From: Hermatobates lingyangjiaoensis
Lineage: Eukaryota > Arthropoda > Insecta > Hemiptera > Hermatobatidae
DNA: 64,000 bases
Direction of reading: 5' to 3'
NCBI GenBank assembly: GCA_026182355.1
Contig: JAPFBL010000255.1
Location: forward strand, 868,001-932,000
Part shown: positions 13,783 through 25,800 of the stretch, in pieces
Numbering within the stretch: the first letter of the stretch is position 1
How the letters are laid out: each line of letters starts with the position of its first letter
Program-made: the position numbers and the translations under genes
Notes under the pieces: model-generated
Seen by the model: only the letters and a program-made list of their open reading frames with translations
Told to the model about the DNA's origin: nothing
Database searches by the model: none

Positions 13783-13838
<56 letters not shown>
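13625..13838 (+). repeat. Family C element, copy C1, ending in (TA)n
   Basis: A hammerhead-like core, CTGAGGA (13666-13672), stem CGAC/GTCG and GAAA (13690-13693), is followed by TATTGAAAAGTGAGTC and TTTCTATGTGTCACAG. It ends in a tract of about 55 bp of TA (13784-13838). The other C copies share the GTGAGTC and TTTATTTTAAGTGT segments. Confidence 0.7.
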
Positions 13839-13842
<4 letters not shown>

Positions 13843-13979
13843 TTATAGTCTTATATATGTTATAGAGACTGTGCATTTTTCTATTTACTGTGTGTATTAT
13901 TTAGTGAACCTATAATTTACTCTGAAACTTTTGTTGTCCTTTTCTGGAGTGTTTCTTGATGATAATATCTATATACCTA

Positions 13980-14146
13980 TCAATGATCAAACCACAATAA
14001 GAAATGGGAAAACAAGACTAAGATCTTTCAACCGTAACAAGCGGTCTTCGTCAGAATCAAAAACCCAACAACCCAACCCATTTCTTATTGTGGTTTGGTC
14101 ATTGATTGTTATTTCACGTGTTTATGTGAAATCTTTTTATATACCT
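13980..14146. repeat. Family A element, copy A3
   Basis: A left arm with ATCAAACCACAATAAG and an inverted CTTCGTCAGA core is followed directly by a right outer end containing CACGTG. The right copy of the core is missing, so the palindrome is internally deleted. A short TA tract separates it from element B2. Confidence 0.75.
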
Positions 14147-14149
14147 ATA

Positions 14150-14475
14150 TATATACGTTTTACGATGAATCACAAACACAGAACTAAGGAACAAACAGAC
14201 TTACTAACTCTAATTTTCGGTTGAACCGTCATCAGGAGAGTTGAGATAGGGACACCAAGCCCACTTGTGAAGCGACGGTTGGAGTCTTGCTTGGATGGTT
14301 GGACACTTGGTCTCCAACCGTCGCTTCACAAGTGGGCTTGGTGTCCCCATCTCAACTCTCCTGATGATGGTTCAACCGAAAATTAGAGACAGTAAGTCTG
14401 TTTGTTCCTTAGTTCTGTGTTTGTGATTCATCGTGAAACGTTTGTTGTCCTTTTGGATCGTTTTTCTGTTTACAA
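14150..14475. repeat. Family B long inverted repeat, copy B2
   Basis: Arms 14156-14283 and 14312-14440 are near-perfect reverse complements of about 128 bp around a 28-bp spacer. Each arm has a hammerhead-like core: on the minus strand at 14235-14215, and on the plus strand CTGATGA at 14361-14367 with GAAA at 14378-14381. High arm identity suggests a young element. Confidence 0.85.
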
Positions 14476-14780
14476 TATATATATATATATATATATAATA
14501 AATATTGATAAAATATCGACCGTGAAGTAGAAACAAAAGAAAATTTTTATCAAAAATAGGTCAGTTCTTCAGGTTCAAATTAAACTCTCTTTGCCGAAGT
14601 TTTATTTTCTTTAAGACTGTTTTCATAGTCAGAAGTATAATATTTTGAAACAGAAAAACTTAAATATTACATAAGAATTTTATTTACGAAAATCTCTGAT
14701 GTAATACTTAAGTTTTTCTGTTTCAAAGTATTAAACTTCTGCCTTTGAAAAATGTTTTAAATAAAATGAATTGTAATTCA
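14476..14780. repeat. (TA)n and family E inverted-repeat element, copy E1
   Basis: A TA tract (14476-14498) is followed by the E start TTGATAAAATATCGACCGTG. Inner arms with AAACAGAAAAACTTAA (about 14650) and the reverse complement (about 14706) flank a short spacer. The motif AGTTCTTCAGGTTCAAAT marks the family. Confidence 0.7.
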
Positions 14781-15740
14781 AATTAATACTAATAATACTG
14801 ATGTTCATATCTTTATTGATCTTGTTAACATGGGTTTGTATCATTTGGTCAACATATTTGGGGATTTGCTGATTTAAATAGAATAATACTCAAATAATTC
14901 TGTGTTTTAAGAGGGGTGTTTGGACCGCTTGGATCTATGTATGTATGTTAAACCATTTTTTATTAGCATCATTGTGGTGGTGTATTTGGAGAGTCTTATG
15001 CTTAAGTACAATTTGAATGTTTAAATATTTAAATTTGAATTTTATTCAATATTGGTTTAAGAATTAAACTAAGTTCATATTGTTAGAATTCGAATCAAAG
15101 TGTTAAGGGTTAGAATGGTTGTAACTATCTAAGCATTTTGCTAATGCCTGTTTCAAGTTTTGGAGAATTTGAATGTTATCTTTATCGGTGCTAGCTTTCC
15201 AGTCTTTGGTATCGATCAATATTGAAGTTGGTTTAACTGAGTAGGGTTAGAGAGTTGGCTTGCCTTTCTATTATATTATAAACAATGAGTCTATCCTCCA
15301 GTACAAAGGGCTGGCCATCTTCAGGAAGGGCGTTTTAACAGACCTTCTCAGAGCTTCACTGCTTTTAGCTTGCCCAACCAAAAAACTAATTAATCCCCTA
15401 TATTTCTTTCATCTTAGCAATCAGATGTTCTTTTACGTGATTAATATTTATTTGAGTTTAATAAATATAACAGACAAACAGAGTGATTTTTTTTTTAATT
15501 TTGTAAGCACAGAAACAATAACATATCTTTTCATATAATAGGTGGTAAACTTAGCAAGAAAACTGAAATTCATGTTTGTTTCCATATTTGAATTTCAAAT
15601 TAAGCAAAATTTAATTTCTATTCATGCAATTTAATCTAATATAATAGTAATTAACAATCTTTCAGTTTACCAGTTCTAGTCTATGCATATTGTATGGTTA
15701 GTACGAGAGAGGTTAGTGTAAGTTATATTAAGTACTTCTG
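14781..15740. other. Intronic sequence without recognised feature
   Basis: AT-rich. One open frame at about 15260-15538 ends in low-complexity sequence and resembles nothing known. Confidence 0.5.
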
Positions 15741-15850
15741 TTGTATTCATTCAAGATATTTCGAGCTTTGTCCATTTTCAAGAGGAAGAGAGAGAAATCT
15801 GAGTTCCTCTTGACGATGGACGTTTGAAACTAATTGAACAACTTCAACAT
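15741..15850. repeat. Small inverted repeat with ribozyme-like blocks
   Basis: On the minus strand (15788-15752) the sequence reads CCTCTTGAAAATGGAC followed by CTCGAAATA. On the plus strand (about 15805-15835) it reads CCTCTTGACGATGGAC followed by TTTGAAAC. The two are inverted copies of one block with the spacing of hammerhead-like PLE ends, but the box is CTTGANRA instead of CTGANGA. Confidence 0.5.
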
Positions 15851-16206
15851 CCGTATATCAGATAAAACCCTTTATTGATGATAAAAAGTTTCAATATATT
15901 CCTTTTGGTTATACTAATGTTGATAATTAAAAATCTGAATTTGTTATTATATCTTTATTCGTATTCTATATTTATTTTAGCAATCCTAAGCTAGTTTTAA
16001 TAATATACTGAACAGTCACATCATCATCAGGGCTGAACATAAAACAAGATATAGTCAGACAGAATAGACGGAACAGTTGTTTCAATCAACATATGATGAT
16101 ATACAAGTGTAGCAAAAGTTTGGAGTTAAGTGGAAGTGTGTGTTGTGTTGACCAATCTTCTATAACCCCTATGCTTGCTGTAATTCTTGTGGTCGGGTAA
16201 AAACAT

Positions 16207-16222
16207 TATATATATATATATA
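16207..16222. repeat. (TA)n at the 5' edge of the Penelope-like element
   Basis: A short TA tract ends exactly where the open frame of the retroelement begins, marking its truncated 5' edge. Confidence 0.85.
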
Positions 16223-16836
16223 TCCTCGTAACTACTTTCTTTCCTGGGGTCCATAGGATCGGGAATATCATCAAGGACATTTTTCCTCTCCTGTCCTCTT
16301 CCCCCTCCACTTCCTCCGTCTTCCGAAAACCCCCTCGCCTGTCCTTCAGAAAGCCTCCCAATTTAGGAAACCTGTTTTCCCACAGATCCCTTGAAACTCC
16401 TGGGATTAGGGTGGTGCGTGCTGGTATGGAGAAATGCGGCCGTCGCCTCTGCCTTACCTGTCCTTTACTTAACCCTTCACCTTTCTTCTCCTCACCAACC
16501 AACTCTTTCCGCGTCCCACCTAACACCTCCTGCTCATCCAGGAATTGCGTCTACCGACTGAACTGTAGACAATGTGGAGCATTTTACATTGGTATGACTT
16601 CTACCAAGCTCAATGAGCGTTTGAACAACCATAGAGCTTCGGTCGGTCAGCGCAAACAGCTTCCTGTAGCTATCCATGCCAACAGCCATAACCTTTCTTT
16701 TAATGACTGCTTTTCTGTTCAAATCATTAAGCTAGTGACCACTGATGACCGTAGTTTGACATTAAGAGCGTCTGAGGAGGCCCACATATGGTTATTGGGG
16801 GCCCGATCAGATCCCGGTTTAAATCAGAAGCGTTAA
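16222..16836 (+). CDS. Penelope-like retroelement, 5'-truncated: linker and GIY-YIG endonuclease
   Basis: About 204 codons are open from the (TA)n edge to a TAA at 16834-16836. The first part reads TTFFPGVHRIGNIIKDIFPL and RKPPNLGNLF, typical of the region after the reverse transcriptase in PLE proteins. A Cys-rich linker follows (KCGRRLCLTCP), then CVYRLNCRQCGAFYIGMTST, the GIY-YIG core. Further on are LNERLNNHR, AIHANSH, LSFNDCF, EEAHIWLL and PGLNQK. The endonuclease nicks target DNA for retrotransposition. No start codon is expected because the reverse transcriptase end is missing; a GTG at 16411 is not a real start. No stop or frameshift is seen in what remains, so the copy is fairly young. 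Confidence 0.9.
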   Translation: MLVTTFFPGVHRIGNIIKDIFPLLSSSPSTSSVFRKPPRLSFRKPPNLGNLFSHRSLETPGIRVVRAGMEKCGRRLCLTCPLLNPSPFFSSPTNSFRVPPNTSCSSRNCVYRLNCRQCGAFYIGMTSTKLNERLNNHRASVGQRKQLPVAIHANSHNLSFNDCFSVQIIKLVTTDDRSLTLRASEEAHIWLLGARSDPGLNQKR

Positions 16837-17277
16837 CTTTTATTTGTTTTTCCTTTTATTTTTAACTTATATATTCATATTCATATATATATATTTTTTT
16901 ATTATTTTATTATTATATTTTTTTTTCCTTTTTTTTTATTATATATATTTTTTATTTTATTTATTTATTTATTTTTTTTATTATTTCCTTTTTTATAATT
17001 TTTAATTTATAATTTTTAATTTTATAATTTTATCTATTGTTTTTGCTTTCTCCGTTCTCCGACGTTTAGTGCCTAGCTCCTTTTTTACGCTAGTGCTGCT
17101 CTCTTCGGTTGACTCTTTATTTCTTCATTCGCGCTCCGTTCTTCGACGTGGGGAGATCTCTCTCACTTCGTCCTCTCTACTAGTCTACTCTCCTGATGAC
17201 GAACAACAGTTCGAAATATTGAATTCTGTAAGTTTTCTTTGTATTCTCTTTTCTGTGTCGTGCTTTGTGTAATTTAA

Positions 17278-17279
<2 letters not shown>
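16837..17279 (+). mobile_element. 3' end of the Penelope-like element with hammerhead-like block
   Basis: After the stop codon comes about 200 bp of T-rich low complexity, then a less AT-rich tail. CTGATGA (17193-17199), stem CGAAC/GTTCG and GAAA (17213-17216) form a hammerhead-like block, followed by TATTGAATTCTGTAAG. Families B and C have similarly placed blocks and similar downstream text. The element ends at a (TA)n tract. Confidence 0.75.

Positions 17280-17331
<52 letters not shown>
17280..17331. repeat. (TA)n at the 3' edge of the Penelope-like element
   Basis: About 52 bp of uninterrupted TA. With the tract at 16207-16222 it brackets the element. Confidence 0.9.
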
Positions 17332-17334
<3 letters not shown>

Positions 17335-20300
17335 TTACAAATGATGGAATGCTGAAGAAAAAAAGTGAATAGCAACTAAATCACATGAAAATGTAATGTG
17401 CGGTTTCAGAACTTGTTTGAAGTATTAGGACGTTGATTAATATTGTTCCTTGTCGTCTCGCTGCTAATAAAAGAGATAACGTTTCTGATTCGGATAATTC
17501 ATTTGTGTTTTCAAGATTAAACGAAATCAGTTATAATGAACTAGTTCATTATATACTAAAGTCATTCAATTCGTCATTTGAAAAATAAATAATTAACGAA
17601 CTTAATTATGGATTTTATTCAATTAGATACCAGTATTTCTTGATTTAATTTAATAAATGGAGCTCATAATAATGGGTACTAACTGTTTCTAACGATCATT
17701 AATAATTCAAGGTGGTTTTCTTAATTTAAATTTCAATTTAGCTTTACACCGATTGAAATTATTTATTTATGGGTAATTTGTAGGTTCACTGATTCCATCT
17801 ACCGAGATAAACTTTATATTTGCACTTATTCCTTTCATTGATTTCCTTATATATTATTCCTTTTATAATTATTAGGGTATAATTATATTTTTTAAAAAAA
17901 AATTCTAATTAGTATTTTGACTTATTAATTTGAGTTTCTTTTAATTTAAATGTATTGGCTTAGTTATTCTTACTTTTTCATTCTTTGATATTATTTTTAC
18001 TTTTAAAATAGTAGTTAGTTTTCTGCAGGATTGGTTTTTCAAGGATACCTGTGCTAATGAATATCCTATATCTCAAAGTTCCGTTTTTATCTAAAGGTTT
18101 TTCGTGTATAGTTAGCATCATTTACAAACCGTAATTATAAAATGAATTGACCATTTTCAGTTGCTGCAATTACTGTTTTTATAAATGTTTTAACATTATT
18201 CTAAGTAAATGTATTTAATTTGGGAATTACTAAGAAGAAAAAAATGCATCGGTATTATATATATATAAGCTTGTGGGATATTTATATTATTGGAAAGAGG
18301 AAGTATTTGTTTTGTTGTTTTTGGTATTTAACATAAGTGGTCGATATCCCCACTGTCGGTGCTGTCCTTTTGGCATTGTTGTTCATAAAAAAACGCTTCT
18401 TGTAATAGCCAGAGATTATTTAATTGTATGAATGAACTTGTATTGTCCTTTTAAATCTCAGTATATTAAGATTTCATCTTAATAGACTGAGATATAATGA
18501 ACGCTCTCAAGAATAAATAATATAGGAAAAATATCCAAGAAATTCAATCCTCAATGATAGAACTCCAAATCTAAATGCAGAGTGCTCGGATATTGAAAGG
18601 TAATATTATGAGTAACTATTTTTAACAATATTTATATCTATAGTTCTTTCGCTGGAATATATTCAGACACTCACTCCTACTACCTATCATGTAGATAGTA
18701 GACATGTAAAACGATATCGTTGAATGTAGATAGCGTCGTGGTTTTGAAAGTAATTACTGAGTAAATACAAACTAGCCTTGGTTTTCACGTGTCAGTTATT
18801 TCTAAGCCTTATTCATGAAGTTTTCACACGCGCTTAAGGAGATATGTATCTGTAGTGGTAAACTGACCTATTCTTACATGTACGATACCAGCCTTGAGGG
18901 TAGTCGGTTGTCGACGGTTTGCTTAGCTCTCTGCACTGGCTGACTGGTCCCAAACACAGGAGCCGACACCAGCAAGACCGTTGCTGTTGGACTCTTGACA
19001 CTAATCCCTTAATGGTAAAGTCAACCGATTCTCACTCATTGCCAAGTTAGGAATAGTTCAGTATCTTGTTCTAAACATGTAACTTCATGATTTCTTATAG
19101 CAAATTTTAAGAATTTATTTTCACAGTGTATTATGGTTCAACCGGGGAATAAAAATAAATATCCGTTGGATTAAGACTAATTCAACAAATTAACTCTATA
19201 ATGATCTTTAAAAGTAGTGTATAATGAGCCGACTAACATTAAAGGGTCTCTTTCCCACTCACAGTTTTCGTGCGTACATCATTTATTAGAATAACGATAT
19301 ATGCGATCCATCCGTGTACATTCAACCGCATACGTACTGGTAGAAATAATTGTAACGAAAATTCAAACATATCAATCCAATTGTATTTGAAATTTTGAAT
19401 CAGCTTTTTCTCCATTATTTACCAATTGTTGAAACAAATTAATAAGTTATTTAATATCTAATCAACTCGATTTAAATGTCTGAGCATATTTGGTTCTAAT
19501 AAAAATGAATGTTTTCTATTCTATGGCTATTGAATTGTAATTATATGTTTGCAAAAACTGCCTTAGGATTGGATTGTAGGTCTTTATGGGTAATTGTGGT
19601 TTAATCAATATATATGGCGTACTGTACATTGATTTGTTGACAATAATTAGTACATTTTTTATTGAGTTGTTTTACAACAATTTATCGAAGGCCAAGATTA
19701 TGGAATTACTTTTTTAGCATAGTTGTCTAGGTACTATGAATCAAAGTTTTTGACATTGTTTATCGCTCCAGGATTAATCTGTACCAAAATTGAAGTTAAG
19801 GTGATATAGGGAAGAATTTATAACCCATATGATGTATCTATAAATCACAGACATCAATGCCCCACTTTGTCGATAAAATACTTTGGAAAATTATTTCAAT
19901 TTATTACTGTAATAACTTTCCCTTGTAGGGAGATGATATATCATACGTTATTTTATGATTAACAGGGTGTCTTGTTCTTTTTTCTAAATTTCAGCTACAT
20001 TAAACTTATGCTTGTGTTTTATTTTATTATAGTGTAATTGTTATTTATTACAGAATTAAAAATGATCGTCTCAACTTTTTCATAAGTCGTGATTCCTTGA
20101 AATTCCTTGAACACTTTTAATATGAAATGTCTTCATCGTGATGTCTATGTGTAACGAATGAAATGAATTGAGAACTCTCTCTGGGTCGCATTAATGAACA
20201 GAACATGTAATATAAGTATGCGGGTGTATTCAATTATCTCTGAGTGTATCAAATTATCTGTAAACGCTCTATAGATAGCAGAATTTTGAAGTTTTTATTA

Positions 20301-23300
20301 ATATATAAGTATGTGTGTAAGTGTATCAAATTATCTGTAAGCTCTGTGTATTTCGCCTTACTTGAAAATCATATTGGCATATGACATGTTGGCATATAAG
20401 TATGCAAGTGAATCCAGTTATAGGTAAACTCTCTAGACAGGAGCATTTAGTAAATCATATTAACATATAGGAAATTCTTCATTAGTGGAATAATATAAAT
20501 TATGGATATTATCAATAATGGAAAGTTTCGTTATATAATGCATAAAGAAATATATTCACTATTGATCACTAAGAGTTAAAGTGAAATTTTGATATCCTAA
20601 CAATACAAGGTTGTGGTACAAGTTATATACTTATGTATTTTTCCTCACATGAAAGAATATAACATTATATAGACGAAGATTGATACAAGATAGTCAAGTC
20701 TACGTTTGCTTGTCACAGTTACTGAAGTTCCCGTTAGCAACGCACTCTTAATAATTTTAATTAATTGACATGGACAAATAATAGAGTGGATGTCAGTTTA
20801 CTGTGAAAATTCATACACTCCCTATTCTGATAGATTTTTAAACAAAACTTGGGACTTGAAAAATGGTCAATTTTTTCTAAAGTTTGTAGAAAATATTTTC
20901 ATCGTAATATAAAAAAAAATATATTTATTTTTATATATAATTAAGTATAGTATACACTTTTCATTCACATCAATCATTTGATTAGAATTATTATCCCAGT
21001 CATTTAAATGTTATTTTGAGGTTATTTGATTGTCTTGAATAGTAGAATCAGTTCAAAAAAATAAGCGTTCTATATACACTTTAGTCTGTAAAATGGGGAT
21101 TTCATAAATAACACTGTTTGAATAAAAAAATTCTAGAATGTTTCTTTGAAGTTCTGGAAGGGTAAATTATAACAGGTTACTAAATATACCGTGGGGTTAC
21201 TGAATGTCATGTTTACTTACTTTTACGATGTTTGTAAAGAAAACAAAAGTTTTCTATACAAGTATCAAACCTTAATTGAATTAGCCTAATTAAAAAGATA
21301 ATTTTGACTGAACGAGTGTGATTTGATTTACAAATGACGTTAAATTATTTACTTGAAATCCAAGCAAAATCCAGATATAATTCGGATAATTGCTTAAATA
21401 AATCTGGAAACTACAAGTTACCTTGGTAACAGTGTTGGTGTAACTCGTTTTGTTTACAATTTTGGTGACTGTTTCCCCAAAGCTCTGATACCTTCTGGCA
21501 GGGAATTTTAATCTACTTATTTTAGAAGCCCTCAACTAAATATATAATAAAAAATAAAATACAAAAAATAGAAACAAACAATAGCATGTTCATTAAATAG
21601 CGTATTTGTAACAGTTCAAATATATTATCAAATGGCAATTTATAAATTTACTAATATTGAATTTCGCAGAAAATATCGTCAAATAAAAAAAGTTTCATTG
21701 CATAAGGTATTTCCAGGTCTCTTGGGGTTGATCGTGCAGGGAGTTCAACAAACTCGTATTTGATGCTTTCTTAAAATGTCCTGCTGTGTGTTGCTTCAGT
21801 TTAATAGGTCCCAAATATTTTTGAATAGCGTAAAATATTGTCGGTTGAGTTAATGAACAATTTCAATTTTTATTTTACTTGATTATGGGTTTGTTTTGAA
21901 TTCAGTAATCAATAGAAATGTCCTAATTCCTGATTTACTAAAACCTGAATACCTGTCAAAAACAGTTTATTCGTCCCTCCTTTCTTTATTAATTAATCAT
22001 AAACTTAAATATTTTCCTATATTATCTTGACAATACTAGTTGTACCAATATTCCATTGCGTTTTTTTTTGTTTGTTTAGGTAATTCACAGCTTATGATAT
22101 GGATAATTCCTAACTGGAAATTGAAAAGTTAAAAAAATTATTAACAGTATAAGAAAAGTAGAGTGATGTTATTTATAATACCATTCATTGCGGAAATAAA
22201 TAATATTATCTGTGTAATAAGTTTCTTACTGTAATGTTTTAATGTCAAATATTGTCATTAGTTATAATAAAATAGACTGATATTTATTTTTGCCAATTCG
22301 AACCCGTTTTTGTTTTAATTTCCAGCAGTAATTATCATTATGTAATGAGAATTCCATTATTATCATAACCAAGTAGGTTTGCTTTGACCTTTGTTCAATT
22401 GTTTCATTTTCTTAGACTCTGATACAAGCCTTTTATCTTTTTCATTTTATCTTCAATCTCACATTGAATTTTGGTTATTCCTCCAAAGTTTCAGATCTTA
22501 CCTCACCTCTTCACAGTTGAGTCTGTTAATTTTTTCAATCTTAAATATGTCCTTGGATGTATTTTATTATTCTTAATTTATGTTTAAATTGTTTTCACAT
22601 TCACTTGCTATTGCTGGGATTTCAAAAAAAAAAAATCCCAAATTTGTTACAATAAAGAATTTGAGCTAAAATAATATTGAATATATAATTTTTGTGTGAA
22701 TTATAAAATTTACCATTCTGATGGTAAAAATAACGTTTGAAATGAATGATGAAGTTTACATTCAGAAATTGAATTTATCCTTGTGTTGATATTGAATGAG
22801 TGAGGCTTAGTTTAAAAAAAGAACATACATATTAATTGAACAAATAAATTTCTTTTTTTAGAAAGGATGATAAAATTTTATTTCAAGCAGGATATAAAAG
22901 GATAAGAGAACTTCATGATGTAATCCCAAGTTAAACTATCCCAGAGGTCGAATCATAAACACATATTAGCAGTTCAGAGCTTTAGATTTCTTTTGGAAGA
23001 TTACTTTTAAAAAGTTGATTAAAACTACTGTAATTCAATAAAAATAAGTTTCAACTTCATAAATATAGATTTATTGGTAAAAATTGTGGGGGGGGGGGGG
23101 TTAAGATTGCTTTATTATTCAGTTAATTAGAAGTAGGTTTAGATATTATTATATTTCATGCAAAATTCTAGGCTCTCGTAATTAATTCATTTCGTATATG
23201 CTTTAGGTTAGAGTAAATTGACGTACTAAGATTGTGATGGGGTATATGTGAAAATAGTTTTGACGGAAATTATATGTTAGGAGTCTTATTCAGGGAGTTA

Positions 23301-24287
23301 ATGAAAATCATATTTCTTACAGTTTATAAATATGTAATTGTCTTTAAACAGCATTTTAAACCCTTAACCTGGGATGTCATTAACTAAGTACTAAAAGAAG
23401 TGGACACACGTCACTTTGAGAAAAAAAAGAAGGAATGTTGAGGATGTGACATATTAAAGAGTTACTTTGATGAGATTTAAATTAACTTGTATTGCTTCCT
23501 TAAAAATAACGTCATTTTAACATTTTTGGCAGAGAGAAAGTTATTTTTAGCTATAAATGTCATTTTATTAAAACTGAATATTGGTCGTTTCATTAATATT
23601 TGCAAAACTGTGTAGTTTTATCAAAATAATTAATTAAATTCTTAAATACGTTTAAATTCAGTTGACTTAAATGTAGACAATAGAATATTTAATTTTTTTT
23701 GTTGGAATTGAGGATAAGATAGATTTTTTTAGATTTAAGAATGCAATGCTTGTTATAATGAATGCAGTTTAGTTTTGGCAACAAAAGCCGTATAATGTTG
23801 AATATATTTAACATGATTTCACTTGCTCCATGTTATGTAGGGTATTGAATGCTGTTAGTTTCGATTCTTTGATGTGGTGGCTGAGTTTCTAAGTGTGATA
23901 TTTGTTTTATTTAATCTGATAGTGTAGAGCCACTTGAAGTCATGTCATGCGGGTACCCTCGTTCACTACCAAGTGAAGGACACACAGTCATGTCTGTCTA
24001 CCAGTATGCTTTTATCATAATAGTGCCAAGGTTTTTGTCACTGGTTTTCTTGATCAAGACTCTTTCTTTTTTTAATTTATAATTGCCGTTCAAACGTTTT
24101 TTGACAATAGTTGTGTATATTTGCTGTTATAAACTTTTTTGAAAGGTTTATCTTTTTCTTCCCGTTGATGATAAATTGCATTCTTTTCGTAAATTATAAG
24201 ATTCATGAACTATATCAAACATTAAATATTTGCTTTCGGGAAAAACGCTAGATCAAATAATTTTTATTTTGTAGTTATATATATACT
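17332..24287. other. Long intronic stretch without recognised gene
   Basis: No coding exon or RNA gene is supported. A less AT-rich pocket lies at about 18840-19040. A run of 13 G is at 23088-23100. TTTGTTTAG|GTAATT at 22072-22085 on the plus strand is splice-like but weak. Confidence 0.5.
20205..20440 (+). repeat. Imperfect tandem repeat, period about 90 bp
   Basis: ATAAGTATG followed by a TCAAATTATCTGTAA-like segment recurs near 20214, 20307 and 20396. The copies are diverged, so the units are old. Confidence 0.5.
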
Positions 24288-24606
24288 AGTATATAAAAAG
24301 ATTCACATAAACACGTGAAATAACAAGCAGTCTAAGAGGGTTGACAGCTAGCGGATAGTTTTTTACTCTTTCTTACTGTACTCCTTTGTTTCCCCAAACA
24401 TCTCTTCCTAGACATTTATCCTTTCCTGCACTTTCATCCTTTTAAAATACTACTGTTCTCTTCCAATCTTCTCAACCCCTCATCAGATGTTTTCTGCATC
24501 TAGTGTTTCAGTTGGGTTTTTGACTCTGACGAAGACCACTTGGAACGGTTGAAAGATCATAATCTTGTCTTCCCTTTTCATACTGTGCTTTCATCATTGA
24601 TACTAG
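24288..24606. repeat. Family A element, copy A4, with longer centre
   Basis: The left end (AAACACGTGAAATAACAA) and the right half (GGGTTTTTGACTCTGACG, GAAAGATC) are separated by about 200 bp of pyrimidine-rich sequence not present in A1. Part of it (ATGTTTTCTGCATCT, near 24487) recurs in inverted form in copy A2. The right half keeps CTGACGA and GAAA. Confidence 0.7.
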
Positions 24607-24639
24607 TATATATTTGTATACACTAAATTCAAGAAAGAA

Positions 24640-25300
24640 AAAAACATGAATGAGATCACAAAAATTCACTACTCATCAGGCAAAAGATGTTAGTCGCTCC
24701 GGAAACAAGCTAGGACTGAAGTTGGTCATATTCTGAAGTCTGATTGAAGAGGCATGTATTAATATAGTCCTTACGGAGGTAGGGAAGCAAAAAAAAAAAT
24801 AATAATAAAATAAATAAAAATAAAGAAAATATTTAAAATTAATGTAAAAAAACTGTTAAATGAAAAGATAACAAGTAAACAAGTTTGTTTAAAATAAATA
24901 AGTAAGAAGGAAGAATAATAATGAACGATTCAGCCCAGATGTAGATTTCTCTAACAGGAGGCAAAAGGAGAAGAATCACTTACTTTTCCCCTTGGAGGTA
25001 AATTGCTCCTCAGCTTAACCTCAGTTGTTAATTATTTATTTTTAAACAAATTTAATTATGTTTTTCCAGTTATTTCGTTCGATTTGTTTGAAATAATATT
25101 TAAATTAATTTGTTTTTAATTTATTTTTTTTTTTTGTCTCTTCTTTCTCCGTAAGATGTACACGGATTCGGTGCCCCTTCAATGAAATAGACTTTATTTC
25201 TCGCTTGTCTTTGCAGTGGTTCATATCTTTTTACCTGATGATGACATGGTCAAAATACATTAGTGAGTTTTTGTGATCTCTTGATATATTTTCTTTATGT
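24640..25300. repeat. Family F inverted-repeat element
   Basis: GAGATCACAAAAATTCACTA near 24651-24670 is inverted near 25256-25277 (TTAGTGAGTTTTTGTGATCT). The right arm has CTGATGA (25235-25241) followed by TGACATGGTCAAAATA, a hammerhead-like block with the G of GAAA lost. A-rich low complexity fills 24785-24910. Part of the family recurs at about 36116-36260. Confidence 0.6.
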
Positions 25301-25399
25301 AAATTTAGTTAATTTAATTCGTTGAACTGTTTTATTTAATTACTGATATATATTTAGGTAAAAGTAAATGAAAAAAAAATAAGTTCCTTCATTGTAAGT

Positions 25400-25505
25400 T
25401 ATTTCAGCATTTTGTCATCTTCAAGAGGTGATATTACTGACTTCTTTCGCCTTTGCTTTTGTCTTAATATTGACAGTGTTGAAATGCTGATAAAACTGTA
25501 ATATA
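25400..25505. repeat. Ribozyme-like block pair
   Basis: On the minus strand, CCTCTTGAAGATGACA is followed by ATGCTGAAATAACTT (25436-25402). The plus strand at about 25477-25495 has GTGTTGAAATGCTG. The layout matches the block at 15741-15850. Confidence 0.4.
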
Positions 25506-25734
25506 ACGTTTTACTTTTAAGTTAACTGACTGTTCATAGTTCTGTTTGCTTTTACTTTTGTTTTATTTTTTTTATAATATATAAAAATTTAACAACATAT
25601 TCATATTGCGGATTTAGAGGTAAAATATAGCCGTTCTAGTCTGCTGAGTGCTGTAACAGTCGGGTTAGATAAATTATTAGCTAGCACACATTGTTTGAAA
25701 AAAAATCATATTTTTTTTTTATTAATCACAACTG

Positions 25735-25800
25735 GACGTCGGATCCTCACTCAAAGTGACAAAGACCAATTGTTTTGGTTGAATTATCTTAGTTTCCATT
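25735..25800 (+). repeat. Decayed family A block
   Basis: GTGACAAAGACCAATTG, TTTTGGTTGAA and TTATCTTAGT appear in the order of the family A core (CTGACGAAGACC, GGTTGAAAGATCTTAGT) with several changes. Confidence 0.5.
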